From Verrucomicrobiales bacterium (GTDB lineage Bacteria > Verrucomicrobiota > Verrucomicrobiia > Verrucomicrobiales > DEV007), in assembly GCA_029940475.1 (NCBI GenBank), contig JAPYUT010000023.1:1-49332 (forward strand): a DNA stretch of 49,332 bases. The letters run 5' to 3'. This document shows, in pieces, positions 41,973 through 49,332 of this stretch. The notes below the pieces were generated by a model. It saw only the letters and a list, made by a program, of their open reading frames with translations, had not been told where the DNA came from and ran no database searches. Each line of letters begins with the position of its first letter. Position 1 is the stretch's first letter. The position numbers and the translations under genes are program-made.

Positions 41973-42587
41973 TTAAGGGGTCTGGTTACTCTGAGGACCG
42001 GTGCTCTTGGCACCGTTAACGATGATCTTGCGCCCCATGAAATCGTGATCATGGAGTGTGTCTGCAGCTTTGCGGGCATCGTCGGTGTCATCCATTTCAA
42101 CAAAGGCATATCCCTTTGAGCGGCTGCTGCTGCGATGGCAAACGATTTCAGCCTTTACAACACCCCCGATTTTTTCAAAGAGGGTTTCGAGGTCATTTTC
42201 TGTCGTGGAATAGGAAAGGTTGCCCACATAGAGCCGTGATGTCGTTACCGGTACCTTTTCAGGAGGTCCGGATGTTCGTGGAGCGGATTTTTTACGATCT
42301 CTGCCCTTGGAGTGATCCGCAGTTGTATTTTTTGATCGGGTGCGGGTGCTGTCCGGCGATTGTCGTTTTGGCGGCCTCGGGCGTTTACTGCCAAACCCGA
42401 AGAAGGCGCAGAATTTTTCCCAAAGGGAAGGCTTGCCGGTTCGGCGGGGAACTTTTTGCTTTATGAAGCGACGCTGCCCACCGCCACTGTTTGTTCTTCG
42501 GTGGTTGCGGTTGCGGTTGCGGTTGCGGTTGTCGTTACCGTTGCGGTTACGATTTCTACTTTGCTGGGGATTGGATGAGTTTGCCAT
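41973..42587 (-). CDS. RRM-type RNA-binding protein with a disordered Arg/Asn-rich N-terminus
   Basis: 204 residues from ATG 42585-42587 (MANSSNPQQS); an upstream in-frame start would add 26 residues of non-conserved sequence. Residues 11-34 are arginine/asparagine repeats, and 35-115 are basic and low complexity apart from a small hydrophobic patch (SLWEKFCAFFGFGS, 54-67). The RRM spans about 117-195 with RNP2 LYVGNL (119-124) and RNP1 KGYAFVEM (159-166). Bacterial single-RRM proteins are known from cyanobacteria and other phyla, where some respond to cold. A targeting role for the hydrophobic patch is a guess. It heads the operon with miaA, aroB and dprA. Confidence 0.9.
   Translation of the reverse strand: MANSSNPQQSRNRNRNGNDNRNRNRNRNHRRTNSGGGQRRFIKQKVPRRTGKPSLWEKFCAFFGFGSKRPRPPKRQSPDSTRTRSKNTTADHSKGRDRKKSAPRTSGPPEKVPVTTSRLYVGNLSYSTTENDLETLFEKIGGVVKAEIVCHRSSSRSKGYAFVEMDDTDDARKAADTLHDHDFMGRKIIVNGAKSTGPQSNQTP
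42503..42532 (-). repeat. Hexanucleotide tandem repeat in the RRM gene
   Basis: Four exact copies of GGTTGC (plus strand) and a fifth variant copy, followed by further degenerate units to about 42551. It encodes the Asn-Arg repeat. As the unit is two codons long, slippage would lengthen or shorten the tail without a frameshift. Confidence 0.85.
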
Positions 42588-42921
42588 GGTGTCTTGTGGG
42601 CTTTTTTTTGTTCGGTGTGCATGGCGGAGCGGGATCTGCGCGATTTCGTCCAGGATCCATACCAAGCCCCGATGCTTCGCGTTGCTGTGGGGAGATCATT
42701 GGGTTTGTTGTTGTCGGCTAGGTTCTCAGAGAGTCCTGCCTGCCTATTTGTGCCAGATGCGCTCCGTCGGTTGAGTTGTTGGTGGTGAAAGACAATGGAG
42801 GAACCGTCGAGATTGATTGTTTTGCTCGGGAGGTTACTTTGCCGTTTATTGTGTCCGGGCGTTAACAACACTTGTCCAAGGTATCTGTAATATGCAGAAT
42901 AAACCATGTAAGGCATTGTTA

Positions 42922-42927
42922 TATAAT
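42922..42927 (+). promoter_or_regulatory. Consensus -10 box (TATAAT) before a structured RNA candidate
   Basis: An exact TATAAT with no good -35 hexamer at the expected distance. A transcript would start near 42934, about 9 bases before the stem at 42943. Confidence 0.4.
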
Positions 42928-42942
42928 AGGTTATGCGTTTAG

Positions 42943-43032
42943 GTTATAGACCTGAGTCCCACGGGCAATTCTCATTTGTGACTTTCGCTCGCGAACATAG
43001 TCCTGAGATGGATTCGGGCAAGGTCTTTCAAC
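42943..43032 (+). ncRNA. Candidate structured RNA, unclassified
   Basis: The stretch folds by eye into one long nested hairpin. Pairs: GTT (42943-42945) with AAC (43030-43032); AGACCT (42948-42953) with AGGTCT (43021-43026); GAGTCC (42954-42959) with GGATTC (43010-43015), one G-U pair; TCTCA (42970-42974) with TGAGA (43004-43008); GACT (42980-42983) with AGTC (42999-43002); TTCG (42984-42987) with CGAA (42992-42995) around a CTCG loop. About 28 pairs, with a 10-base one-sided bulge (42960-42969) and a GGGCA bulge (43016-43020). The G-U pair favours the plus strand, as does the upstream TATAAT. It could be a 6S-like RNA, another small RNA, or the leader of the gene at 43213. It does not match the riboswitch consensuses I know. 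Confidence 0.45.
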
Positions 43033-43101
43033 TCCCAGCTTAGGGCTTTGTTGTTTTCGGGATGTCTGAAAAGGCGACAGGACAAGGAAAATTGGGGGTT
43101 G

Positions 43102-43110
43102 TGGTATCAT
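43102..43110 (+). promoter_or_regulatory. Extended -10 candidate (TGGTATCAT) for the carboxypeptidase operon
   Basis: TGn followed by TATCAT (5/6 match to TATAAT), about 100 bases before the carboxypeptidase ATG. No convincing -35 element. It would give a short leader that excludes the upstream hairpin. Confidence 0.25.
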
Positions 43111-43212
43111 CGGTAAAAATTCCCCATGTTCATTTCTTAACTTATTTTCTTCTTTGTAAGATATCCTCCGGTTGCCTTGAATGTCATGGCAGCTAAGATT
43201 CATTTTATTTAA

Positions 43213-44214
43213 ATGATGCATAGATTTGCTGCGCGCCCGTTTTTTTCGGGATTTTTACCTTCATCCTTTCTGTTTACAGTGTGTTGTATGGCAGGCTTTA
43301 GGGACTCGGCAGGGCAGCAATCAACGGTGGATGCCTACATTGTGGTCGATTTTCATTCAAGAAAGATCCTCACGGCTCATGCTGCGGAAAAGCAGCGACA
43401 GGTTGCCAGCTTGACAAAGATAGTGAGCGCGATGGTCGTCCTGGACTGGGCCCAACTTACCCGCGCTGACCTGAGTGAGTTGGCAACGGTGCCGGCGAGC
43501 GCGGCGAGGATTGGCGGTCCAAACAGGATGAATTTGCGTCCTGGTGAAAGGATCAGCCTGCGTGACGGGCTTTATTGCGCGTTGATCGGGTCGGATAACT
43601 GGGCGGCAGAGACAGTTGCCGACCATGTCGGCAGGGATTTGCTTGTACGCGGAGACGGGAAGCAAGCAAGCTCCCCGGTTGCGGAATTTATTAAGCAGAT
43701 GAATGCCCTTGCAGAAAGGCAGGGGGCGACAGGTTCGTTGTTCACCAACTCCCACGGCATGGATCACCAGGGAAGCTTACCGTATTCAACCGCCGCGGAT
43801 ATTGCGCGTTTGGCAATTTATGCGCTGGGTAAACCTTCGTTTACCTTCTTTTGCTCGCAAAAGGAAAGGAGAGTTTCCGTTCAGGGTGATGCCGGGGTAA
43901 GGCAGTTCATTATCCAGAATACCAATAAACTGCTGGGAAAAGACTCTATTGATGGCATCAAGACCGGCATGACAAGGCAGGCGGGGCCATGCCTGGCGAT
44001 CAGTGCAGACAGGGCGGCCATCGTGACGGAGTTGCCTGACGGCAGAACCAGGGTGACCCCGCGCCGTTTGATTGTCGTGGTTCTCGGGGCTTCTGATCGT
44101 TTCTCTGCGGCAAGAACCCTGTTGTTGGGCGGATGGGAGAAATTTGATGCATGGAATTCCGGGGGTCGCCTGATTTTAAATCCGGCAGAACTGCTCTCGG
44201 GTTCAAAAGATTAG
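43213..44214 (+). CDS. D-alanyl-D-alanine carboxypeptidase (peptidase S11 family)
   Basis: 333 residues. A hydrophobic signal sequence lies in the first ~28 residues. The three penicillin-binding motifs are present: S66-L-T-K69, S127-D-N129 and K250-T-G252. LRPGERISLRDGLYCALIGSDNWAAE and NSHGMD match DacA/DacF-type enzymes. The chain stops soon after the catalytic domain, so the beta-rich PBP5 C-terminal domain and membrane-anchor helix are missing; the enzyme may be soluble in the periplasm. It trims pentapeptide stems in peptidoglycan. First gene of the plus-strand series and 68 bp before the Lrp-type regulator. The ATG-ATG start has no Shine-Dalgarno sequence. Confidence 0.92.
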   Translation: MMHRFAARPFFSGFLPSSFLFTVCCMAGFRDSAGQQSTVDAYIVVDFHSRKILTAHAAEKQRQVASLTKIVSAMVVLDWAQLTRADLSELATVPASAARIGGPNRMNLRPGERISLRDGLYCALIGSDNWAAETVADHVGRDLLVRGDGKQASSPVAEFIKQMNALAERQGATGSLFTNSHGMDHQGSLPYSTAADIARLAIYALGKPSFTFFCSQKERRVSVQGDAGVRQFIIQNTNKLLGKDSIDGIKTGMTRQAGPCLAISADRAAIVTELPDGRTRVTPRRLIVVVLGASDRFSAARTLLLGGWEKFDAWNSGGRLILNPAELLSGSKD

Positions 44215-44282
44215 CGTGCAGGAAGGCCCATCATCTGCTCCATTTGCCTTTTTAAGGCCTTAAACAACCCAGAGCAGATCCA

Positions 44283-44765
44283 ATGGACTCGCTGATAGAA
44301 CTTTTGCAGAAGAATGCCCGTTGTGGGGATAAAGAACTCGCTGAATTGCTGGGTGCCACTGAAGATGACATCAAGGCTGGTGTAAGGGCATTGGAGGAGA
44401 GCGGTGTGATCCTTGGTTATACGGCGGTTGTTGATCCGGAGCATATCGAGGGTGGAGAGCGTGTCTCCGCAGTGATTGAGGTAAAGATTACTCCTGAACG
44501 TGGTGGCGGGTTTGATCTTCTGGCCACGCGGATTGCAAAATTTGATCAGGTGGAGAGCTGCGTATTGATGAGTGGCGGCTACGATCTTTCGGTTGTTGTC
44601 AGTGGGGATTCCCTGCACGATGTGGCGCGCTTTGTCGCGGAGAAGCTAAGTACCTTGCAGGGCGTGATCTCGACGGCTACTCATTTTCACCTTAAGACAT
44701 ACAAGCGGGACGGATTTCTGGCCAAGGTTGAGGGCGCAGGTGAGCGTCTGCCTGTCGCTCCCTGA
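44283..44765 (+). CDS. Lrp/AsnC-family transcriptional regulator
   Basis: 160 residues. N-terminal winged helix (about 1-50, LIELLQKNARCGDKELAELLGATEDDIKAGVRALEESGVILGYTAVVD), joined to an AsnC/RAM ligand domain (about 60-145) with VSAVIEVKITPERGGGFDLLATRIAKFDQVESCVLMSGGYDLSVVV. Such proteins sense amino acids. It is 38 bp before an aminotransferase gene, as in the Bacillus subtilis AlaR(YugG)/AlaT(YugH) pair. Inference: it controls the aminotransferase next to it, and perhaps itself. Confidence 0.92.
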   Translation: MDSLIELLQKNARCGDKELAELLGATEDDIKAGVRALEESGVILGYTAVVDPEHIEGGERVSAVIEVKITPERGGGFDLLATRIAKFDQVESCVLMSGGYDLSVVVSGDSLHDVARFVAEKLSTLQGVISTATHFHLKTYKRDGFLAKVEGAGERLPVAP

Positions 44766-44803
44766 GTGAGGCAGGCATTAACTGCTCAACATTTTGCAAG
44801 CAC

Positions 44804-45979
44804 ATGTCTCTGGAGGACAAGATTTCAAAACAGGTACGAAGTATTCCCAGGTCGGGAATAAGGGATTTCTTCGAGCTTGTGGTCGGGCGTAATGATGTTA
44901 TTTCCCTTGGAGTTGGGGAACCGGATTTCAGCACGCCCTGGCATATTCGCGAGGCCGCCATCTATTCATTGGAGCGCGGCGAGACCAGCTACACTTCAAA
45001 TCTCGGGCTTGAGAAGTTGCGCAGGTCGATTGCGGGATACGTTGCCGGCCATTTTGAAGTCAGTTATGATCCGGCCTGTGAAATTCTTGTCACCGTGGGT
45101 GTTTCCGAGGGGCTTGACCTTGCTTGTCGCGCATTGCTCAACCCGGGCGATGAATTCATCTATCACGAGCCGTGTTATGTTTCCTATGCTCCGAGCGTGA
45201 CCCTTGCCTATGGTGTGCCGGTGCCGGTGCCGGCAAGGGTTGAAGATGGATTCGTGGTAAAGGCCGAGGAGATAGAGAAGAGGATCTCGCCAAGGACACG
45301 GGTATTGATGTTGAATTTCCCCACCAACCCGACCGGGGGGGTAATGGGGCGCGAGGAACTACAGAGGATTGCCGAGCTGTGTATTGCCAACGACATCATT
45401 GTCATTACCGATGAGATCTACAGTGAATTGGTTTATGATGAGGACTACCGGCATGTCTCCATTGCATCCTTGCCGGGGATGCGTGAGCGGACGATCCTGC
45501 TGCATGGTTTCTCGAAAGCCTTTGCCATGACCGGGTTTCGCCTTGGCTATTCCTGTGCGCCGCCGGAGATTACCGAGGCAATGATGAAGATCCATCAGTA
45601 TTCGATGCTTTGTGCCCCGATTACCAGTCAGGTGGCGGCACTTGAGGCACTTGAGAATGGCGCTTCCGCTGTCGCTTCAATGCGCAGAGACTATAAAAGA
45701 CGCAGGGACTTCATTGTTAGGGAATTCAATAACATGGGCCTGCCGTGCCATGTTCCGGGTGGGGCTTTTTACGCATTTCCTGAAATCAGGAGCAGTGGCA
45801 TGAGTAGCAGCGAATTTGCAACCGGGTTGCTCGAGAGTCAGAATGTGGCAGCGGTCCCGGGAGATGCCTTCGGGGCAAGCGGCGAGGGATTTCTTCGCTG
45901 TTGTTACGCAACTGATATTGAATTAATTAAGCGTGCCCTTGAGGGGTTCCGCCAATTCCTTGCATCCTTGAAGGGATGA
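44804..45979 (+). CDS. PLP-dependent aminotransferase, class I/II
   Basis: 391 residues, fold type I. GVGEPDFSTPWHIREAA and YTSNLGLEKLRRSIAGY open the family; NFPTNPTGGVM and ITDEIYSELVYD bind PLP, the Schiff-base lysine is in LLHGFSKAFAMTGFRLGY, and the C-terminal arginine is in GEGFLRCCYA. It is closest in pattern to the aspartate/alanine/aromatic aminotransferase group; the substrate is undecided, though the Lrp neighbour favours alanine or another amino acid. The stop overlaps the next ATG by four bases (ATGA). Confidence 0.93.
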   Translation: MSLEDKISKQVRSIPRSGIRDFFELVVGRNDVISLGVGEPDFSTPWHIREAAIYSLERGETSYTSNLGLEKLRRSIAGYVAGHFEVSYDPACEILVTVGVSEGLDLACRALLNPGDEFIYHEPCYVSYAPSVTLAYGVPVPVPARVEDGFVVKAEEIEKRISPRTRVLMLNFPTNPTGGVMGREELQRIAELCIANDIIVITDEIYSELVYDEDYRHVSIASLPGMRERTILLHGFSKAFAMTGFRLGYSCAPPEITEAMMKIHQYSMLCAPITSQVAALEALENGASAVASMRRDYKRRRDFIVREFNNMGLPCHVPGGAFYAFPEIRSSGMSSSEFATGLLESQNVAAVPGDAFGASGEGFLRCCYATDIELIKRALEGFRQFLASLKG

Positions 45980-46755
45980 GTGGTGGCAGGGTGGAGAGTT
46001 TGACCGACAAGCAGGCTACTGCGAAAACGGTTGCCCATGTGGTTCCGCTTTTTGTCTTTCTGGCAGTGATGCTGATGTTGCCGCTGCTCGAGGCTGTCGG
46101 GTTTTATGTCGACAACGAGGATATGTATCCCTGGTACCGGCATGCACCGGAGCAGTGGCTTTATCCTCTGCAGACAGTAATCGCGATTGTTCTGTTGTTA
46201 GTGTATTGGCGTCATTATGACTTTGGCCCGGTACGTGGCATGGGGCTGGCGATAGCGGGTGGACTGATAGGGATCACGGTCTGGATAGTGCCGGGGCATA
46301 TTTTCCGGGAGGCGGGAATGGAGGAAGGGTGGTGGAAAATACTGGGATTTACCTCGAGAACAGGCGGGTTTGACCCGATTGATGCCGGCGAGAATGACTC
46401 GGTTTATTACTGGTTGTCAGTTGGGATGCGCTTTGTGCGCATGGTGTTCGTGGTGGCGTTTGTTGAGGAGATTTTCTGGCGTGGCTTTTTGATGCGCTTT
46501 CTTCTTGATAAGGACGGTGATTACTGGGAGCAACCGTTTGGAAAGTTCTCATGGTTGAGTTATGTCGTGGTTACCCTGCTCTTTATGTTCGCTCACGCGC
46601 CGTCCGATTACTTTGGTGCCCTTGTTTATGGCAGTCTTACGTATGGTGTGGCAGTGAGAACCAAGAGTCTCGCGGCCTGTGTTTTAATGCATGCTGTTGC
46701 TAACCTTGTGCTGGGGATTTATGTCATGCTGACAGGGCAACTTGGCTACTGGTAG
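45976..46755 (+). CDS. CPBP-family intramembrane metalloprotease (CAAX-protease-like)
   Basis: 259 residues with about six to seven membrane helices. The three Abi/CPBP motifs are present: EEIFWRGFLMR (EExxxR), FMFAHAPSDYFGAL (FxxxH) and HAVANLVLG (HxxxN). The loop GENDSVYYWLSVGMRF precedes motif 1. In sequence style it resembles the CAAX prenyl protease-related proteins found in bacteria with exosortase systems (an impression from memory, not searched); no exosortase or PEP-CTERM protein is in the window. It overlaps the aminotransferase stop by 4 bp and is 2 bp from nadE, so it is in the same transcript. Confidence 0.88.
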   Translation: MSGGRVESLTDKQATAKTVAHVVPLFVFLAVMLMLPLLEAVGFYVDNEDMYPWYRHAPEQWLYPLQTVIAIVLLLVYWRHYDFGPVRGMGLAIAGGLIGITVWIVPGHIFREAGMEEGWWKILGFTSRTGGFDPIDAGENDSVYYWLSVGMRFVRMVFVVAFVEEIFWRGFLMRFLLDKDGDYWEQPFGKFSWLSYVVVTLLFMFAHAPSDYFGALVYGSLTYGVAVRTKSLAACVLMHAVANLVLGIYVMLTGQLGYW

Positions 46756-46757
46756 AA

Positions 46758-48386
46758 ATGAAGATAGGAATCGCTCAGCTCAATCATGTGGTTGGTGACC
46801 TGGATGGCAACTCGAAGTCCATCCTGGCAGCATACAGGGAACTGGTTGATCGAGGGGCTGAACTGGTTCTCACTCCCGAGTTGTCACTGACCGGATACCC
46901 GCCGCGCGACTTGATTTTCAAGTCCGGATTTGTTCCCCGCACTCTTGACTGCATTGAAGATCTGCATTCCCAGGTTGGGGAAGTGCCGCTTTTGGTTGGA
47001 TATGTTGATTACCACACCGGATCGACAGGCAAGCCTTTCCAGAATGCGGCCGTATTACTGCAGAAGGGCGGCGAAAGGCAGAAGGTGATCAAGTGCCTGT
47101 TGCCAACCTATGACGTTTTTGACGAAGCCCGTTATTTCCAACCGGCTGAATCGGTGCAGCCCCTTGATGTCGGCGGGGTGAGGGTTGGGGTTACCCTTTG
47201 CGAGGATGTTTGGAGTGAGGAGTTCCTGCCGTCGAAACTTTACGTTAAGGATCCGGCCGGGGCTCTTGCCGAGCAGGGGATTGACCTGCTGGTCAACCTG
47301 AGTGCTTCACCGTTCCATGCAGGCAAGCCCGGGCAACGCCACAGGATGCTGGCTTTTCTTGCCCGGCGCATAGCTTGCCCGGTAATTTATTGCAATGCCG
47401 TTGCCGGCAATGACCAGTTGATCTTTGATGGTAATTCCATGGCTCACGGGGTTGATGGCGAGGTGCTCTTGCAGGGGCCCGGGTTTGAGGAAAGTCTTTT
47501 GGTTGTCGATACTGAAGGTGTATCGGGCGAGTTCAAGCCGGCGCATCCGATGCAGGAGATATATTCAGCCCTGGTCCTTGGTGTGCGTGACTACCTGCGC
47601 AAGTGCGGGTTCAAGAGTGCGGTGATCGGGTTAAGCGGGGGAATTGACTCGGCGCTTACCGCTGCATTGGCCCTTGATGCACTTGGAGCTGAGAATGTGC
47701 TTGGTGTGACCATGCCCAGTGAGTTCAGCTCGGAGGGAAGTGTAGATGACTCCGAGGCATTGGCGGAAAACCTGGGAATCCGCTGTGAGAAGATCCCTAT
47801 TGGCGAGGTGTTCAATGAACTGAAGGGCTCGCTTGCGGGAGTATTCGACGGCCTCGGGGAAGACGTGACAGAGGAGAACATGCAGGCGCGCATACGCGGG
47901 CTGATGCTGATGTCGATATCAAACAAGATGGGGCATATGTTGCTGACCACCGGCAACAAGAGTGAGTTGGCAGTGGGCTACTGCACCATCTATGGCGACA
48001 TGTGCGGCGGATTGGCTGTGATCAGTGACTTACCGAAGACGATTGTCTATGAGTTGTCGCGCTGGATGAATCGGGAGCGTGAAATTATCCCGTGGAACAC
48101 GATTGAGAAGGCGCCGAGCGCGGAGTTACGTAATGAGCAGAAGGATCAGGACACCTTGCCCGAATATGATTTACTGGACCAAATACTTGAGCTGTATGTC
48201 GAGCAGGCACTGAGTGTTGCAGACATTGTTTCCCAGGGGCATGAGGAGGAGGTTGTCCGCTGGGTAGCAGGGCGCGTGGACCTTAACGAGTGGAAGCGCG
48301 GGCAGGCGGCACCTGGTCTACGGGTCACTTCCAAGGCCTTTGGCGCAGGCCGGCGCATTCCCATTGCCCAGCGTTTTCGCGGTTAA
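46758..48386 (+). CDS. nadE: Glutamine-dependent NAD+ synthetase
   Basis: 542 residues, the two-domain form. N-terminal carbon-nitrogen hydrolase domain (about 1-265) with catalytic E41 (TPELSLTGYPPRD), K112 (VIKCLLPTYDVFDE) and C148 (GVTLCEDVW), which frees ammonia from glutamine. C-terminal synthetase domain with PP-loop GLSGGIDSALTAA (about 290-302), TTGNKSELAVGY and DQDTLPEYDLLD. It amidates nicotinic acid adenine dinucleotide to NAD+. Two bp after the CPBP gene and 47 bp before hisC. Confidence 0.97.
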   Translation: MKIGIAQLNHVVGDLDGNSKSILAAYRELVDRGAELVLTPELSLTGYPPRDLIFKSGFVPRTLDCIEDLHSQVGEVPLLVGYVDYHTGSTGKPFQNAAVLLQKGGERQKVIKCLLPTYDVFDEARYFQPAESVQPLDVGGVRVGVTLCEDVWSEEFLPSKLYVKDPAGALAEQGIDLLVNLSASPFHAGKPGQRHRMLAFLARRIACPVIYCNAVAGNDQLIFDGNSMAHGVDGEVLLQGPGFEESLLVVDTEGVSGEFKPAHPMQEIYSALVLGVRDYLRKCGFKSAVIGLSGGIDSALTAALALDALGAENVLGVTMPSEFSSEGSVDDSEALAENLGIRCEKIPIGEVFNELKGSLAGVFDGLGEDVTEENMQARIRGLMLMSISNKMGHMLLTTGNKSELAVGYCTIYGDMCGGLAVISDLPKTIVYELSRWMNREREIIPWNTIEKAPSAELRNEQKDQDTLPEYDLLDQILELYVEQALSVADIVSQGHEEEVVRWVAGRVDLNEWKRGQAAPGLRVTSKAFGAGRRIPIAQRFRG

Positions 48387-48433
48387 CGGGGCATCTGCTT
48401 GACGCGCTTGCCTTACCGCATTGATTGTCTGCC

Positions 48434-49332
48434 ATGGCTGATCCCTGTGAGTTTTCCAATCCCCAGTTGCGTGACCTTGTGCCCTACGAGCCAGGTAAGC
48501 CGATAGAGGATGTTGCCCGCGAACTGGGAATTGAGGCGGATTCAGTGATTAAACTTGCTTCCAATGAGAATCCTCTGGGTCCGTCACCGAAGGCACTCAA
48601 GGCAATGCGTGAAGCTGTCGGTGATGTGAACATTTATCCGGATGGTGGTGGCTGGAAGCTGCGCAATGCCATTGCCGGGAAAGTGGACCTGGCAATGGAG
48701 AACGTGGTGCTTGGTAATGGTTCAAATGAAATCATCGAGTTTATCGGTCACGCTTTCCTGAAACCGGGGGATGAGATTATTACCGCCGAGCATGCATTCG
48801 TGGTCTATAAGCTGATGGCAACTCTTTTTGGGGCTAGCACTATCGAGGTGAATGACCCGGGTTTTGTTCACGATCTTGACGGCATGGCTGATGCCATCAC
48901 GGAGCGTACGCGGGAGATCTTTATCGCCAATCCCAACAATCCAACCGGGACCATGGTCGGGCAGCAGGAGATAGACCGTTTCATGGAGCGGGTTCCGGAG
49001 AACGTGATCGTGATCTTTGACGAGGCTTACTACGAGTTCCTGGATAATCCACCTGACACCCTCAAGTTTGTGCGTGAGGGGCGCAATGTGGTGGTGATGC
49101 GCACTTTTTCAAAGATTCAGGGACTGGCCGGTCTACGTATTGGGTATGGGTTGGCGCCTGCGTCACTGGCATCGATCTTGCAAAAGACCCGCCAACCTTT
49201 CAATGCCAACTCAATTGCCCAGGCAGGAGCGTTGGCTGCATTGCTTGATATTGATCATCAGGCAAGGACAAAAGGAGTTACTGATACAGGGCGGTGTTTT
49301 TTTGAAGACAGCTTTGCGGCGATGAATCTTGA
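48434..49332 (+). CDS. hisC: Histidinol-phosphate aminotransferase (3' end beyond the window)
   Basis: 299 codons from ATG 48434 to the right edge; a full protein is about 350-370 residues. IKLASNENPLGPSPKALKAM, YPDGGGWKLRNAIA, GNGSNEIIEF, IANPNNPTGTMV, IFDEAYYEF and the lysine motif RTFSKIQGLAGLRIGYG (about residue 227) are all typical of HisC. PLP enzyme of histidine synthesis; no other his gene is nearby, so it may also serve phenylalanine/tyrosine synthesis, as in some bacteria. Likely at the end of the plus-strand series from 43213. Confidence 0.93.
   Translation, partial: MADPCEFSNPQLRDLVPYEPGKPIEDVARELGIEADSVIKLASNENPLGPSPKALKAMREAVGDVNIYPDGGGWKLRNAIAGKVDLAMENVVLGNGSNEIIEFIGHAFLKPGDEIITAEHAFVVYKLMATLFGASTIEVNDPGFVHDLDGMADAITERTREIFIANPNNPTGTMVGQQEIDRFMERVPENVIVIFDEAYYEFLDNPPDTLKFVREGRNVVVMRTFSKIQGLAGLRIGYGLAPASLASILQKTRQPFNANSIAQAGALAALLDIDHQARTKGVTDTGRCFFEDSFAAMNL

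Larger units (their letters stand above)
42588..43212. other. 625-bp intergenic region between the RRM and carboxypeptidase genes
   Basis: This is the only gap over 300 bp. I see no convincing protein gene in it. It is the divergent control region of two operons. The left part (42588-42900) has an 8-T run at 42602-42609 and no other clear signal. The right part holds a TATAAT (42922-42927), a long interrupted hairpin (42943-43032), and a possible extended -10 (43102-43110) before the carboxypeptidase ATG at 43213. Confidence 0.7.

Noticed and set aside
42602-42609. T8 run as a plus-strand terminator
   Set aside because: No stable GC hairpin precedes it, and no plus-strand gene ends there.
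42461-42916. Minus-strand frame upstream of the RRM start
   Set aside because: It overlaps the RRM gene in another frame, has no family motifs, and low-complexity TATAT runs come from the hexamer repeat.
43003-43008. CTGAGA motif, as in the TPP riboswitch, inside the intergenic hairpin
   Set aside because: The second TPP element (CCUGAUCUGGNUAAU-like) is missing, and the downstream gene is not for thiamine. The motif pairs inside the hairpin instead.

Overview
The window looks like core chromosome of a Verrucomicrobiota bacterium, possibly of the Opitutia/Puniceicoccales type; this is inferred from gene content, not from a marker gene. Pointers are a DUF1800/DUF1501 secreted-protein pair, a large CotH protein with lamin-tail and thrombospondin type 3 repeats, a sugar-phosphate isomerase/epimerase next to a Gfo/Idh/MocA oxidoreductase, moderate-to-high GC, and start codons that almost never have a Shine-Dalgarno sequence. 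I saw no tRNA, rRNA, insertion sequence, prophage or CRISPR array.

Layout. 1-3276 (minus): the first ~1090 residues of a CotH surface protein, running off the left edge. 3359-5685: an SMP-30-like lactonase and a divergent membrane-anchored VWA protein. 5709-10858: aminoacylation and repair genes (hisS-aspS on minus; recF and nth on plus). 10873-21744 (minus): an envelope/secretome block of five genes. In transcription order these are a small membrane protein, a TPR-thioredoxin protein, a 1719-aa DUF1800 protein with PA14 and CHRD-like domains, a DUF1501 protein, and a membrane protein with a pseudopilin-like C-terminus. 21782-27863: mnmA, the operon gltX-aroE-ridA, a glutamate/dicarboxylate symporter, and tatD. 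27893-30791 (minus): the classic yceD-rpmF-plsX-fabH order linking ribosome protein L32 to fatty-acid and phospholipid synthesis. 30994-33951 (plus): two unrecognised membrane-anchored proteins with HEAT-like ends. 33961-42587 (minus): RNA-binding protein, miaA, aroB, dprA, topB, Gfo/Idh and a TIM-barrel isomerase, with several start/stop overlaps. 43213-49332 (plus): D,D-carboxypeptidase, Lrp-type regulator, aminotransferase, CPBP membrane protease, nadE, and hisC (cut by the right edge).

The only stretch over 300 bp without a gene is 42588-43212. It holds a consensus TATAAT and, about 16 bases further on, a sequence that folds by eye into one long interrupted hairpin (42943-43032). This is the best candidate for an undescribed element: a small RNA or a 5' leader of the carboxypeptidase operon. 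The second candidate is the five-gene secretome block at 10.9-21.7 kb. All family calls rest on motifs read by eye; no database search was possible.
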